This document shows positions 8,388 to 15,432 of a DNA stretch of 64,000 bases, piece after piece. The notes beneath the pieces were generated by a model that ran no database searches, was not told the DNA's origin, and saw nothing but the letters and a program-made list of their open reading frames with translations. The translations under genes and the position numbers were made by a program. Source of the stretch: CAMTWZ01 sp041749075 (GTDB lineage Bacteria > Bacteroidota > Rhodothermia > Balneolales > HLUCCA01); NCBI GenBank assembly GCA_041749075.1, contig JBGTBY010000017.1, positions 44,213-108,212 of the forward strand, in the 5' to 3' direction. How positions within the stretch are numbered: position 1 is the first letter of the stretch; each line of letters begins with the position of its first letter.

Positions 8388-8408
8388 TTGCATGCGTTAT
8401 GCATGCAA
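8388..8408. promoter_or_regulatory. Operator palindrome of the PIN toxin-antitoxin operon
   Basis: A perfect inverted repeat, ttgcatgc - gttat - gcatgcaa, 14 bases upstream of the antitoxin start. On the leftward strand tatatt follows at a position suitable for a -10 element. Ribbon-helix-helix antitoxins bind such sites, so it is the expected autoregulatory operator. Confidence 0.75.
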
Positions 8409-8425
8409 GATGTTTCGATTTCCGT

Positions 8426-8524
8426 TCAACCCTTCTTGGCTTTCTTGTCCGCGCGCTTCTCCTTGAGATTCTTCTTCGCGACTTTCTTCACTGATTTTTC
8501 CTTGCCTTCTTTTTCTTTTGACAT
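8426..8524 (-). CDS. Small Lys-rich protein, paralogue 2
   Basis: 32 residues: MSKEKEGKEKSVKKV, then NLKEKRADKKAKKG. It closely parallels the 39-residue protein at 6885-7004, which is the main reason to call it. The longer in-frame extension upstream (to 8623) is hydrophobic and shares nothing with the paralogue, so I start at the ATG at 8524. It stands alone between a toxin-antitoxin module and a rightward gene. Function unknown. Confidence 0.65.
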   Translation of the reverse strand: MSKEKEGKEKSVKKVAKKNLKEKRADKKAKKG

Positions 8525-8650
8525 GATGTTGGTACTAAAAGGTGATCCGACGTTCCGGAGTATACGACATTGGACACTTGCGGACAGTATAAATAAACTA
8601 CTGACAAATATTGCGCAAAACATCCGTTTTTTGCATAGATTCGACGGTCG

Positions 8651-9103
8651 ATGAGGAAACCACTGTCCGTAAGTCTACATAAATACCTATCAAATATGGC
8701 ACTATTTCTCGCATTATGCCTCGTCCTCCTATCTCCACCCGAGGCGGAACTCACCACCTTGCTGCATGAGTTCATGGCCGGCGCATCGGTGAACGATGCC
8801 AAGATCCACGACCGGTTCTGGGCCGAAGACCTGATCTACACCAGCTCCGCCGGACTCCGCTTCGGGAAGCAACAGATCATGGATGGATTCATGGTTCCCT
8901 CGGCCAAGTCCACCACCACCTACACTGCCGAGGACATCCGAATCCAAGTGTATGGCGATGTGGCCGTCGTCGCGTTTCGGATGAGGGGTGTGGATGTGTC
9001 CCCATCCGAGCCAAAGACTACCTACTATTTGAACAGCGGCACCTTCGTGAAGCGGGATGGGGAATGGAAAGTGGTCAATTGGCAAGCGACCCGGGTACCA
9101 TGA
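8651..9103 (+). CDS. DUF4440/SnoaL-like (NTF2-fold) exported protein
   Basis: 150 residues. A hydrophobic segment (MALFLALCLVLLSP) near the N-terminus looks like a signal peptide; translation may start at 8651 or at the ATG at 8696. The rest follows the NTF2-like pattern of DUF4440 proteins: LLHEFMAGASVNDAKIHDRF, DLIYTSSAGLRFGKQQIM, VYGDVAVVAFRMRG, and the C-terminal YYLNSGTFVKRDGEWKVVNW. A ligand-binding or enzymatic role cannot be specified. Its stop codon overlaps the start of the next gene (ATGA), so the two are coupled. Confidence 0.82.
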   Translation: MRKPLSVSLHKYLSNMALFLALCLVLLSPPEAELTTLLHEFMAGASVNDAKIHDRFWAEDLIYTSSAGLRFGKQQIMDGFMVPSAKSTTTYTAEDIRIQVYGDVAVVAFRMRGVDVSPSEPKTTYYLNSGTFVKRDGEWKVVNWQATRVP

Positions 9104-10077
9104 TGTTCCTACTTTTGTTATTGATCGCGCCTCCGGTTGTGTCTGAAACCCTATTCAATGGGATTTCAGGGATGGTTCACCTGCGGGATGACATTCACAT
9201 CATCTTGCATCAAAAGAATGAGTACCAGGTGTCGATGTACGATGCACGGACGGATACCCAGATTCGCCAAGGAATTCCGACAGGTCAAGGGCCCGGCGAA
9301 TCGCGTGGACTGACCGCATTCTTCCGTGATCCCCATTCCGGCCATTTCTATTTCTCGGATCAAGCGGGTTTCCTATTCATAACCGATTCCACTTTCACGG
9401 TTCTGCGGCAGCATAATATTGGACGACATAGTCTTCATAGTTTATTGGTCGATCGCGACCATATTTATGTTGGAATCTTTTCTTTTACCGGATTGAATCT
9501 CAACGGAGATGTCACTCTTGGAGTCGTCCTCGACAAGAAAACTCTGACCATTCGTAATGAAATGTCCATCCCAGTGAAGGCGCTTCAATTTGCGGATGTA
9601 CCCAATATCGAACTGGTTGGCAATGCCTTTTCGATCAAGCCACATGTCATGATGATCAATGAACATCGTTGGGTGATGATCGAACGATTCCCATTCGCAT
9701 TTCGACTCGATGCTCAGAACCGAATCGTGGAAACCCGACGCTTTTCGGATCAACAATCGGTAGAGGTGATGCAACGATTCGGTACATGGGGTTTGCGTCT
9801 GGCCGCCATCTGCCTCAGTTTCCAATATCGAGACGGCTATTTGTATTGCTGGAATGGGAATAAGTACCAGAACGTCCCACTTGGAGTGTATGCCCTGAAT
9901 ATGAAGGACCCGAATCAGGCTCCGATCCACATGAGGGTCGATAGTGACGTTGAAATCGACGGTGCGGTGATGGCATCGATGGGCGCCACCACGCTGATCA
10001 CGACCGAAGTTGATTTCATGGTCGCATCCGGGGACTTCATCTATCGGTTTCTGAACCCGGTGTTTGTGAATCAATGA
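9100..10077 (+). CDS. Exported six-bladed beta-propeller protein
   Basis: 325 residues from the ATG at 9100, which overlaps the previous stop. The first ~16 residues (MMFLLLLLIAPPVVSE) form a signal peptide. The segment GIPTGQGPGESRGLTAFF matches the GxGPGE motif of the six-bladed propeller family common in Bacteroidota, and repeated strands such as HFYFSDQAGFLFI and FIYRFLNPVFV fit propeller blades. The next gene is a paralogue. Function unknown; such proteins are extracytoplasmic and probably bind ligands. Confidence 0.75.
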   Translation: MMFLLLLLIAPPVVSETLFNGISGMVHLRDDIHIILHQKNEYQVSMYDARTDTQIRQGIPTGQGPGESRGLTAFFRDPHSGHFYFSDQAGFLFITDSTFTVLRQHNIGRHSLHSLLVDRDHIYVGIFSFTGLNLNGDVTLGVVLDKKTLTIRNEMSIPVKALQFADVPNIELVGNAFSIKPHVMMINEHRWVMIERFPFAFRLDAQNRIVETRRFSDQQSVEVMQRFGTWGLRLAAICLSFQYRDGYLYCWNGNKYQNVPLGVYALNMKDPNQAPIHMRVDSDVEIDGAVMASMGATTLITTEVDFMVASGDFIYRFLNPVFVNQ

Positions 10078-10087
10078 TTCAAGTGTC

Positions 10088-10950
10088 ATGAAACTATTCA
10101 GCACTCTCCTCATGGGCATCCTCATCGGGGTGCCCATTCTTTCCGAAATCTTGCCCTATCGATTCAAGGCACAATTCGAGGATGTGGCCTACGATCCATA
10201 TGATGTCTGGCTCATCACCGATTCCAAGGTGTTGATAAACGACTTGGCCGACAAACGAAATCCCCTCCGATTGTTCAGCTTGGATGAGGGCAGCATCATT
10301 CGGCATTTGAATACAGGAAGAGGTCCCGGAGAAGTGAGTCCGACCTTATACAAACGGACGACGACATTCACTAATGGAGACATCGCCCTATTCGATTCTG
10401 GAAACCAGCGGCTCATGGTGTATGATTCTACACTCGCGTTCAAGTATCAATTCCGAGGTTCGGCAATGGAGCAACATATGACGCAAGCCGGCTTGATCAA
10501 TGATTCAACACTGTGGACGATGACGCTCAATGATGATTTCATTTCTGTGTATCGAATTCGAAACCAGATGATTCATACGCAAGACCTTATGTATTCATTG
10601 CAGCCCTCATCCACTCCTGAATTCGCCGAATTCAGCAACACGGCTCTGCGTGTGTCGATCTTCATTTCGAATCGGGATGGGAAATTGTTCATGACATCCG
10701 AGCATGCGTCTTGGGTGGCGGCGTTTGATGAGACGGGACTTTCGTGGATCACCAATCGTCCCGACGGATTCGGATTGCCAAAAGCCGATAGCGAAAACAT
10801 GGGTGTGATGCGAAAACCGGCGTATATACCGGCGAATACCTATTGCCAGAACGCGCTCGTGGCACATTATTTGTGAACAGGTCCTTATTCCTGCTCAACA
10901 GCCTCGACCATCCCGGGGCGATTCGAGTGCATGAGAGGATGGAGCGTTGA
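10088..10950 (+). pseudogene. Six-bladed beta-propeller protein, frameshifted near 3' end
   Basis: Paralogue of the preceding gene: signal peptide MKLFSTLLMGILIGVPILSE, then HLNTGRGPGEVSPT. The first frame stops at 10876 after an unconvincing tail. In another frame, from about 10810 to a stop at 10948-10950, the DNA reads DAKTGVYTGEYLLPERARG followed by TLFVNRSLFLLNSLDHPG, a natural last blade. The switch lies around 10800-10820 and would be repaired by inserting one base near the gggtgtgatgcg segment. It is either a recent frameshift mutation or a sequencing error. Ten bases separate it from the upstream paralogue. Confidence 0.75.
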
Positions 10951-10976
10951 TGCGATGCACCACCGTATGATCCTCA

Positions 10977-11117
10977 CCGAACATCCGGCGTTCGTCGCAA
11001 TTTCACGTCCCATTCTCAATCATCATTCGGGTCCGATTCGATCACATGATCTTGCTCATCCCAATGGGTGAGGATGTCCAAATCGTCGATAGTGGCTGCA
11101 CGTAGGGTGACGTTCAC
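10977..11117 (-). pseudogene. Remnant of a GNAT acetyltransferase N-terminus
   Basis: From a GTG at 11117, overlapping the permease stop, the frame reads VNVTLRAATIDDLDILTHW, then DEQDHVIESDPNDD and TGA. It continues in frame as EWDVKLRRTPDVR before a second stop. Aminoglycoside-type GNAT acetyltransferases have a Trp at the first stop (DPNDDW), so TGG to TGA is the likely lesion. The acetyl-CoA-binding part is absent. It was once probably the last gene of the permease transcript. Confidence 0.6.
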
Positions 11118-12382
11118 GACTTGAACCGCAAATGAAGCATATAGAATATCGCACCCACGCCCATCGTGATGCCCACATCCCGGAATTCGGCGGATGTGGA
11201 GCCGGTCAGAAGCCAACAACAGGCCAGAATTCCAATGACGGCCCAGGTCCGCGCATACGGAAGCACGAACTGAGGGGCGTTTCCAGCGCCAGTCTGACGC
11301 AATCTCAGTAATGCCAGACAAACCGCCAAAAGAATCAGGATTTTGCTGATCACGCTGATGGTGACGGCATAAATGAACGTTCCGGAAACAGATACGACTA
11401 ATGCCGCCAAACTGAACGCCAGCAACGAATAAACCGGTGTCCGGTAATGTGGATGTAGTTTTTGAAAGAATTTCGGGAATTGGTCGGATTCACTCAGTGC
11501 GAAGGGCAGCCTCGAGCCGATGAACATCACGCTATGCAAGGTTCCGCCGATGGAGATGACGGCTCCCAAGGTGATGAATCGCCCACCACCGCTTCCCATG
11601 AAGCGCTCGGCCGCATCCGCGATCGGAGTTTTGGATGTGGCCAGTTCGGGCAAGGTCCCGATGGCGACGATCTGAATCAGTGTGTAGAAAACACCAACAA
11701 ATAGCAATGCCGTGATCAGCGCGAAGGGGATGGTTCTGCCGGGCTCACGGATTTCGCCGGTGTTGACCAATATCGCCTCGAAGCCCGTGAACGCGAATAC
11801 CAGGATGAAGACGGTGGATGTGAAATCGGCCAGATCGGGCATCGGATGATGGAAGTCGACCGCATTCGGACTGATGAAAAATAGGCCGATGCCGACAAAT
11901 AAGAGCAACGGGACCAACTTCGCCGTGGCCAGAAGATTGCTGAGGTTCTTCGAATTCCGAACCCCGGTATGATTGACGACAGATAGGAAGAGGGTGACGA
12001 TGAGGATGATGCCGGTCCGCATCCATCCCCCCTGAAACACCGGATGCAGATAACCGAGGTAGGTGGCGAAGAGGTTGATCAGTGCGGCATACGTGGCGAG
12101 GCGTGTGAGCAGCAGCAACCATCCGATCATGTAGGCGGGAAGCGGGCCGAAGGCGGTGAGGGTGTAGAGATAGGGTCCGCCGGTTTTGTCGAAACGACTG
12201 GCGACTTCCGCGAACACCAGCACCAAAATGAAAATGATGCCCGCGCAGACCAGCATTGCCGGCACGCTGTAGATGCCGGATAAGTTGAAAATCCCGGCGG
12301 GGAGTCCGAAGATCCCGGCACCGATGATGCTGTTGATCATCAGCAGGACGAGATCCCATTTTCCGATATCGCGACGAAGCAT
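11114..12382 (-). CDS. APC-superfamily amino acid permease
   Basis: 422 residues from the ATG at 12382, about 12 membrane segments. The N-terminus MLRRDIGKWDLVLLMINSII, then GAGIFGLPAG, is the APC helix-1 substrate motif. FAFTGFEAILVNTGEIREPG is the helix-6/7 signature of amino acid-polyamine transporters. An ATG 14 codons upstream would overlap the toxin gene, and a decayed duplicate at 13015-13089 begins at the position corresponding to 12382, so I choose 12382. Substrate unknown. It lies six bases downstream of the RelE-like gene and may be read from that operon. Confidence 0.9.
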   Translation of the reverse strand: MLRRDIGKWDLVLLMINSIIGAGIFGLPAGIFNLSGIYSVPAMLVCAGIIFILVLVFAEVASRFDKTGGPYLYTLTAFGPLPAYMIGWLLLLTRLATYAALINLFATYLGYLHPVFQGGWMRTGIILIVTLFLSVVNHTGVRNSKNLSNLLATAKLVPLLLFVGIGLFFISPNAVDFHHPMPDLADFTSTVFILVFAFTGFEAILVNTGEIREPGRTIPFALITALLFVGVFYTLIQIVAIGTLPELATSKTPIADAAERFMGSGGGRFITLGAVISIGGTLHSVMFIGSRLPFALSESDQFPKFFQKLHPHYRTPVYSLLAFSLAALVVSVSGTFIYAVTISVISKILILLAVCLALLRLRQTGAGNAPQFVLPYARTWAVIGILACCWLLTGSTSAEFRDVGITMGVGAIFYMLHLRFKS

Positions 12383-12387
12383 GGGGA

Positions 12388-12675
12388 TTATGGTTTCTTG
12401 GGTAGAGATTGACGGGTATGCCAAATGGTGAGCATATCAATTCTGTTCGATTTTAGCTCATGCACCAATCGATAATTCCCGTGAATCAATTCCCTGATCT
12501 CGGGCCGATTAAATTCAGGCACCATTCTCCCGCTTTCCGGTTGAGCACGAAGCTGTTCGCAATGCTCGAAAACACCCCCAGCCCATTTAATTGCGGTGGG
12601 AACATGATCCAATGCGATGTAGTCGGTGAACTCTTCGACCCGGATCAAAAAACGATCCGTAAAAACTACTTCCAT
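12388..12675 (-). CDS. RelE/ParE-family toxin
   Basis: 95 residues with the ParE/RelE pattern: MEVVFTDRFLIRVEEFTDYI, an antiparallel helical hairpin (HVPTAIKWAGGVFEHCEQL), SGRMVPEFNRPEIRELIHGN, and the strand YRLVHELKSNRIDMLTIWHT followed by R. RelE members cut mRNA on the ribosome and ParE members poison gyrase; I cannot tell which applies. The start overlaps the antitoxin gene by ten bases. Confidence 0.87.
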   Translation of the reverse strand: MEVVFTDRFLIRVEEFTDYIALDHVPTAIKWAGGVFEHCEQLRAQPESGRMVPEFNRPEIRELIHGNYRLVHELKSNRIDMLTIWHTRQSLPKKP

Positions 12676-12950
12676 TTGGAGAGGTGTTTATCAATTCGAT
12701 CCTTCGCCTCTTGCATGGTGAAGGTATTGCCTTGCTCCACTTGCTGCTTTGCCTCAAGCAGATCTTCCAACATCTCCATTTTATTGGCAATTCGTTCATA
12801 TTCAGTCACATCCATTAGGACGGCGGCACTCTTCCCATGCTGGGTCAATATGATCGGCTGCTTCTCTTTCTTTAAGCGAGTAATAAAATCAGCGGACTTT
12901 TTTCGAAAGTCGGAGAGTGGTTCGATATCGCTGGAGATGGAAATGTTCAT
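12666..12950 (-). CDS. Phd/YefM-type antitoxin
   Basis: 94 residues from the ATG at 12950: MNISISSDIEPLSDFRKKSA, then RLKKEKQPIILTQHGKSAAV and LMDVTEYERI. This is the Phd/YefM fold whose N-terminal domain binds DNA. The C-terminal helix (LLEAKQQVEQGNTFTMQEAK) would neutralise the toxin. The upstream in-frame extension to 13031 runs through the operator region and is unlikely. It is the first gene of the antitoxin-toxin pair, with a palindromic operator immediately upstream. Confidence 0.87.
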   Translation of the reverse strand: MNISISSDIEPLSDFRKKSADFITRLKKEKQPIILTQHGKSAAVLMDVTEYERIANKMEMLEDLLEAKQQVEQGNTFTMQEAKDRIDKHLSKWK

Positions 12951-12954
12951 ATGA

Positions 12955-12990
12955 GTACTTAAAACGTTTTTTAGAATACGTTTAAAGTAC
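12955..12990. promoter_or_regulatory. Operator palindrome of the Phd/RelE module
   Basis: Inverted repeat with 13-base arms, gtacttaaaacgt (12955-12967) and acgtttaaagtac (12978-12990), one mismatch, ten-base spacer. It begins five bases upstream of the antitoxin ATG. Expected binding site for Phd-type autoregulation. Confidence 0.72.
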
Positions 12991-13014
12991 CGAAAGAAGT
13001 TATGGGTACCAAGT

Positions 13015-13089
13015 ACGAATGGCGCCGGCACCGATTGAGCTGTTGATCATCCAGAAAACGAGATCCCATTTTCCGTTATCGCGAAGCAT
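13015..13089 (-). pseudogene. Decayed duplicate of the APC permease 5' end
   Basis: Translating leftward from 13089 gives MLRDNGKWDLVFWMINSS and IGAGAI. It aligns with MLRRDIGKWDLVLLMINSII and GAGIF of the permease at 11114-12382, with about 60 of 72 bases alike and one codon missing. The copy stops abruptly. It lies on the far side of the toxin-antitoxin module from the intact permease, in the same orientation. Confidence 0.75.
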
Positions 13090-13095
13090 GGGGTG

Positions 13096-13281
13096 CTATT
13101 TCGATGAGGTTTTTTTGATCAATAGATTGTTAACAACGAGAGCTGTCAGACCCAAAAGAACAGCACCAAGTAGAGCATCTACACCAAGTGAATCAAAAAT
13201 ATTCAGTTCTGATGATTCATAGTTTCTGTAGACCCATTTTGATAACAATGGGCTTGAGATACTCACTAATAATGAGAACAC
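13096..13281 (-). CDS. Hypothetical small membrane protein (GTG start)
   Basis: 61 residues with two hydrophobic stretches, MFSLLVSISSPLLSKWVY near the N-terminus and LGAVLLGLTALVVNNLLI near the C-terminus, ending in a basic tail. The start is a GTG; the open frame reaches only seven codons further upstream before a stop. No family recognised. It could be a fragment of a larger membrane protein, so I keep the call weak. Confidence 0.35.
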   Translation of the reverse strand: MFSLLVSISSPLLSKWVYRNYESSELNIFDSLGVDALLGAVLLGLTALVVNNLLIKKTSSK

Positions 13282-13330
13282 TGCGACCCCAATTTTAACC
13301 GGGGGCTAGAAAAAAATCGAGCTTATCTCA

Positions 13331-15328
13331 TCACTTCCTAACCATCCTCACCGCCTGACCCCCTCCAGGTGCCAGTTTCATGCGGAGGACAGTAGCGGAA
13401 GTCACGTCTTTTTCTTCCACCACCAAATCATATTGATTCGTGACCCAATCGGCCGCATCCCCATCCCGATAGATCTGCGCGGTATAGGTGGCGCCCGGTG
13501 TGAGGAAATGAAGCGGGATTTGAAAATCGCGCCCGGTTTCGGCCGTCATGCTGCCGATGAACCACTCGTCTTCACCTCGGGTTTTGCGCGCGATGGTCAC
13601 GTATTCCCCGATGGCTCCATTCAGGACAAGGGTCTCATCCCAATCCGTTTCCACATCTTTGATGAACTGAAACGCTTTCGGGTATTTGCTATAGTTTTCG
13701 GGCAGGTCGGCAGCCATCTGAAGAGGGGAGTAGATGGTGATGTACAGTGACAATTCTTTCGCCAAGGTGTGCTTCACGCGGTTTCCTTCGCGGTACGGCT
13801 CCAATGTGAGATGCAAGACGCCGGGTGTGTAATCGAACGGCGCGCCCAATCCACGTGTGAAGACCACATTCAATAAATGGTTCGGCGGATTCCCTTTTTC
13901 CGCGCCCCAGGCATTGTATTCTTGTCCGATGGCCACTTCGCGGGTCATCAGATTGGGCCAGGTGCGACGCAGCCCCGTGTCTTTCACGCCCTCATGTACA
14001 TTCAACGTGACTCCATACTTCGCGGCGAGTTCGGTCACGGCCTGATGGTGACGCACCATGTACTGCCCATGATGCCATTCGCGCTGTTCTTCGCCTTTCT
14101 CGTTGATCCACTTGATTTCGCGTCCGTGTCCCACATACCCCATTTTCACGGCGGTAATACCCAATCTCTGATACAATGCGAACGCGGCGTTCATCTGCGC
14201 TTCATAATGCAGGATGGTGGCGGATGTCTCATGGTGTCCCATCAATTTCACGCCTTTGGCTTTCGCATAGGCCACGACGCCGTTCAGGTCGAAATCCGGA
14301 TACGGCTCCGTGAAGCTGAAGACAGCCCCATCGCGGTACCAGTCGCCTTCCCAACCCAGATTCCATCCTTCCACCAACACCTGTGAGAATCCATTCGCTG
14401 CCGCGAAATCGATGTACCGTTTCGTGTTTTCGGTGGTCGCGCCATGTTTGGGTCCGCTTCCCCATGTGGCTTTGTCGAGGTGCATTTCCCACCAAATACC
14501 TACGTATTTCGCAGGTTTGATGTAGGACATATCCTTAATCTTGTTCGGTTCGTTCAGATTCAGGATGAGGTGGGATGTGATCAATCCACCCGGCGTATCG
14601 CTGATCTGAATCGTGCGCCAAGGCGACACAAACGGGGTTTTCGCCTTCACCAAGGTTCCATCCGCCCAAGGCATCAGATTCGCTTTGAGGGTGTTCGCAC
14701 CGACGGTTTCCAAAGTCATCGTGCTGTAATCCACCAAGGCCGCCTCATGGAAACTCAGATACAGATCATCCGCCGTTTTCATGGTGAGAGGAGTGTGCAC
14801 CGTATCCAGCTCACTCAACATCCGCTCCTCATAAAAATACTCGAACCGATTCCACTGGTAGGCATCAATCGACCACGTGGTATGATTCCCGGTGAGGGCG
14901 AACTGCGTTTTCTCATTCATGATCACGAAATCCTTCAGATTCGGTTGGGATGGGAACTCATATCGGAATCCGATCCCGTCGTCATACGCGCGGAAAACAA
15001 TGACCAATGTGCGTGGATTCGCGGCGGTCTCTCGCAGCGTCACCTTCATTTCGTTGTAGTTGTTGCGGATGAGGCGTTGTTCACCCCAAGGCTGCTCCCA
15101 GGTCTCATCAAACTTGGTTGTGGACACATCCGCAATGCGAAATCCGTGATCGAGTGGACGCTGGCCTTGAATCTCGAAACCCAAGCGGGAGGGATGCACC
15201 ACGGGCCGGTTCAGGCGGTCGACGCGATACATCGGAACGCCATCCACCAGCTCAAAGGTGATCGTGTTCACCGCACCGGGGGATGCGACAGTGTGGAGTT
15301 GAAGGAGAAGGAGGATGAGGGCGAGCAT
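13331..15328 (-). CDS. GH97-family alpha-glucosidase/alpha-galactosidase (SusB-like)
   Basis: 665 residues. N-terminal signal peptide (MLALILLLLQLHTVA), then the GH97 N-terminal beta-sandwich (YDDGIGFRYEFP, WSIDAYQWNRFEYFYEER). The (beta/alpha)8 barrel has KYVGIWWEMHLDKATWGSG, QVLVEGWNLGWEGDW, GVKLMGHHETSATI, AVKMGYVGHG and YNAWGAEKGNPPNH, and a C-terminal beta domain follows. GH97 members are periplasmic calcium-dependent alpha-glycosidases, typified by SusB of starch utilisation. Whether it inverts or retains cannot be settled here. It is about 100 bases downstream of the T9SS glycosidase gene. Confidence 0.92.
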   Translation of the reverse strand: MLALILLLLQLHTVASPGAVNTITFELVDGVPMYRVDRLNRPVVHPSRLGFEIQGQRPLDHGFRIADVSTTKFDETWEQPWGEQRLIRNNYNEMKVTLRETAANPRTLVIVFRAYDDGIGFRYEFPSQPNLKDFVIMNEKTQFALTGNHTTWSIDAYQWNRFEYFYEERMLSELDTVHTPLTMKTADDLYLSFHEAALVDYSTMTLETVGANTLKANLMPWADGTLVKAKTPFVSPWRTIQISDTPGGLITSHLILNLNEPNKIKDMSYIKPAKYVGIWWEMHLDKATWGSGPKHGATTENTKRYIDFAAANGFSQVLVEGWNLGWEGDWYRDGAVFSFTEPYPDFDLNGVVAYAKAKGVKLMGHHETSATILHYEAQMNAAFALYQRLGITAVKMGYVGHGREIKWINEKGEEQREWHHGQYMVRHHQAVTELAAKYGVTLNVHEGVKDTGLRRTWPNLMTREVAIGQEYNAWGAEKGNPPNHLLNVVFTRGLGAPFDYTPGVLHLTLEPYREGNRVKHTLAKELSLYITIYSPLQMAADLPENYSKYPKAFQFIKDVETDWDETLVLNGAIGEYVTIARKTRGEDEWFIGSMTAETGRDFQIPLHFLTPGATYTAQIYRDGDAADWVTNQYDLVVEEKDVTSATVLRMKLAPGGGQAVRMVRK

Positions 15329-15342
15329 GGGTGACGAGAGAT

Positions 15343-15425
15343 TAGTTAATTTTAAATTAGAAATTTTAAGTGTGAGCGTCGAGCTGAATCGGACGTCACC
15401 ATTTAAAATTCATCATTTAAAATTT
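15343..15425. repeat. AT-rich inverted repeat words between two glycosidase genes
   Basis: Stretches of ttttaaatt/aaattttaa at the left and atttaaaatt (twice) at the right are mutually complementary and flank a GC-balanced core. They could form an imperfect stem between the genes. Another member of the intergenic simple-repeat class in this window. Confidence 0.5.
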
Positions 15426-15432
15426 TCTTCTC

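Noticed and set aside
14444..15334. 296-codon rightward open frame
   Set aside because: Antisense shadow of the GH97 gene; composition and lack of any domain pattern argue against coding.
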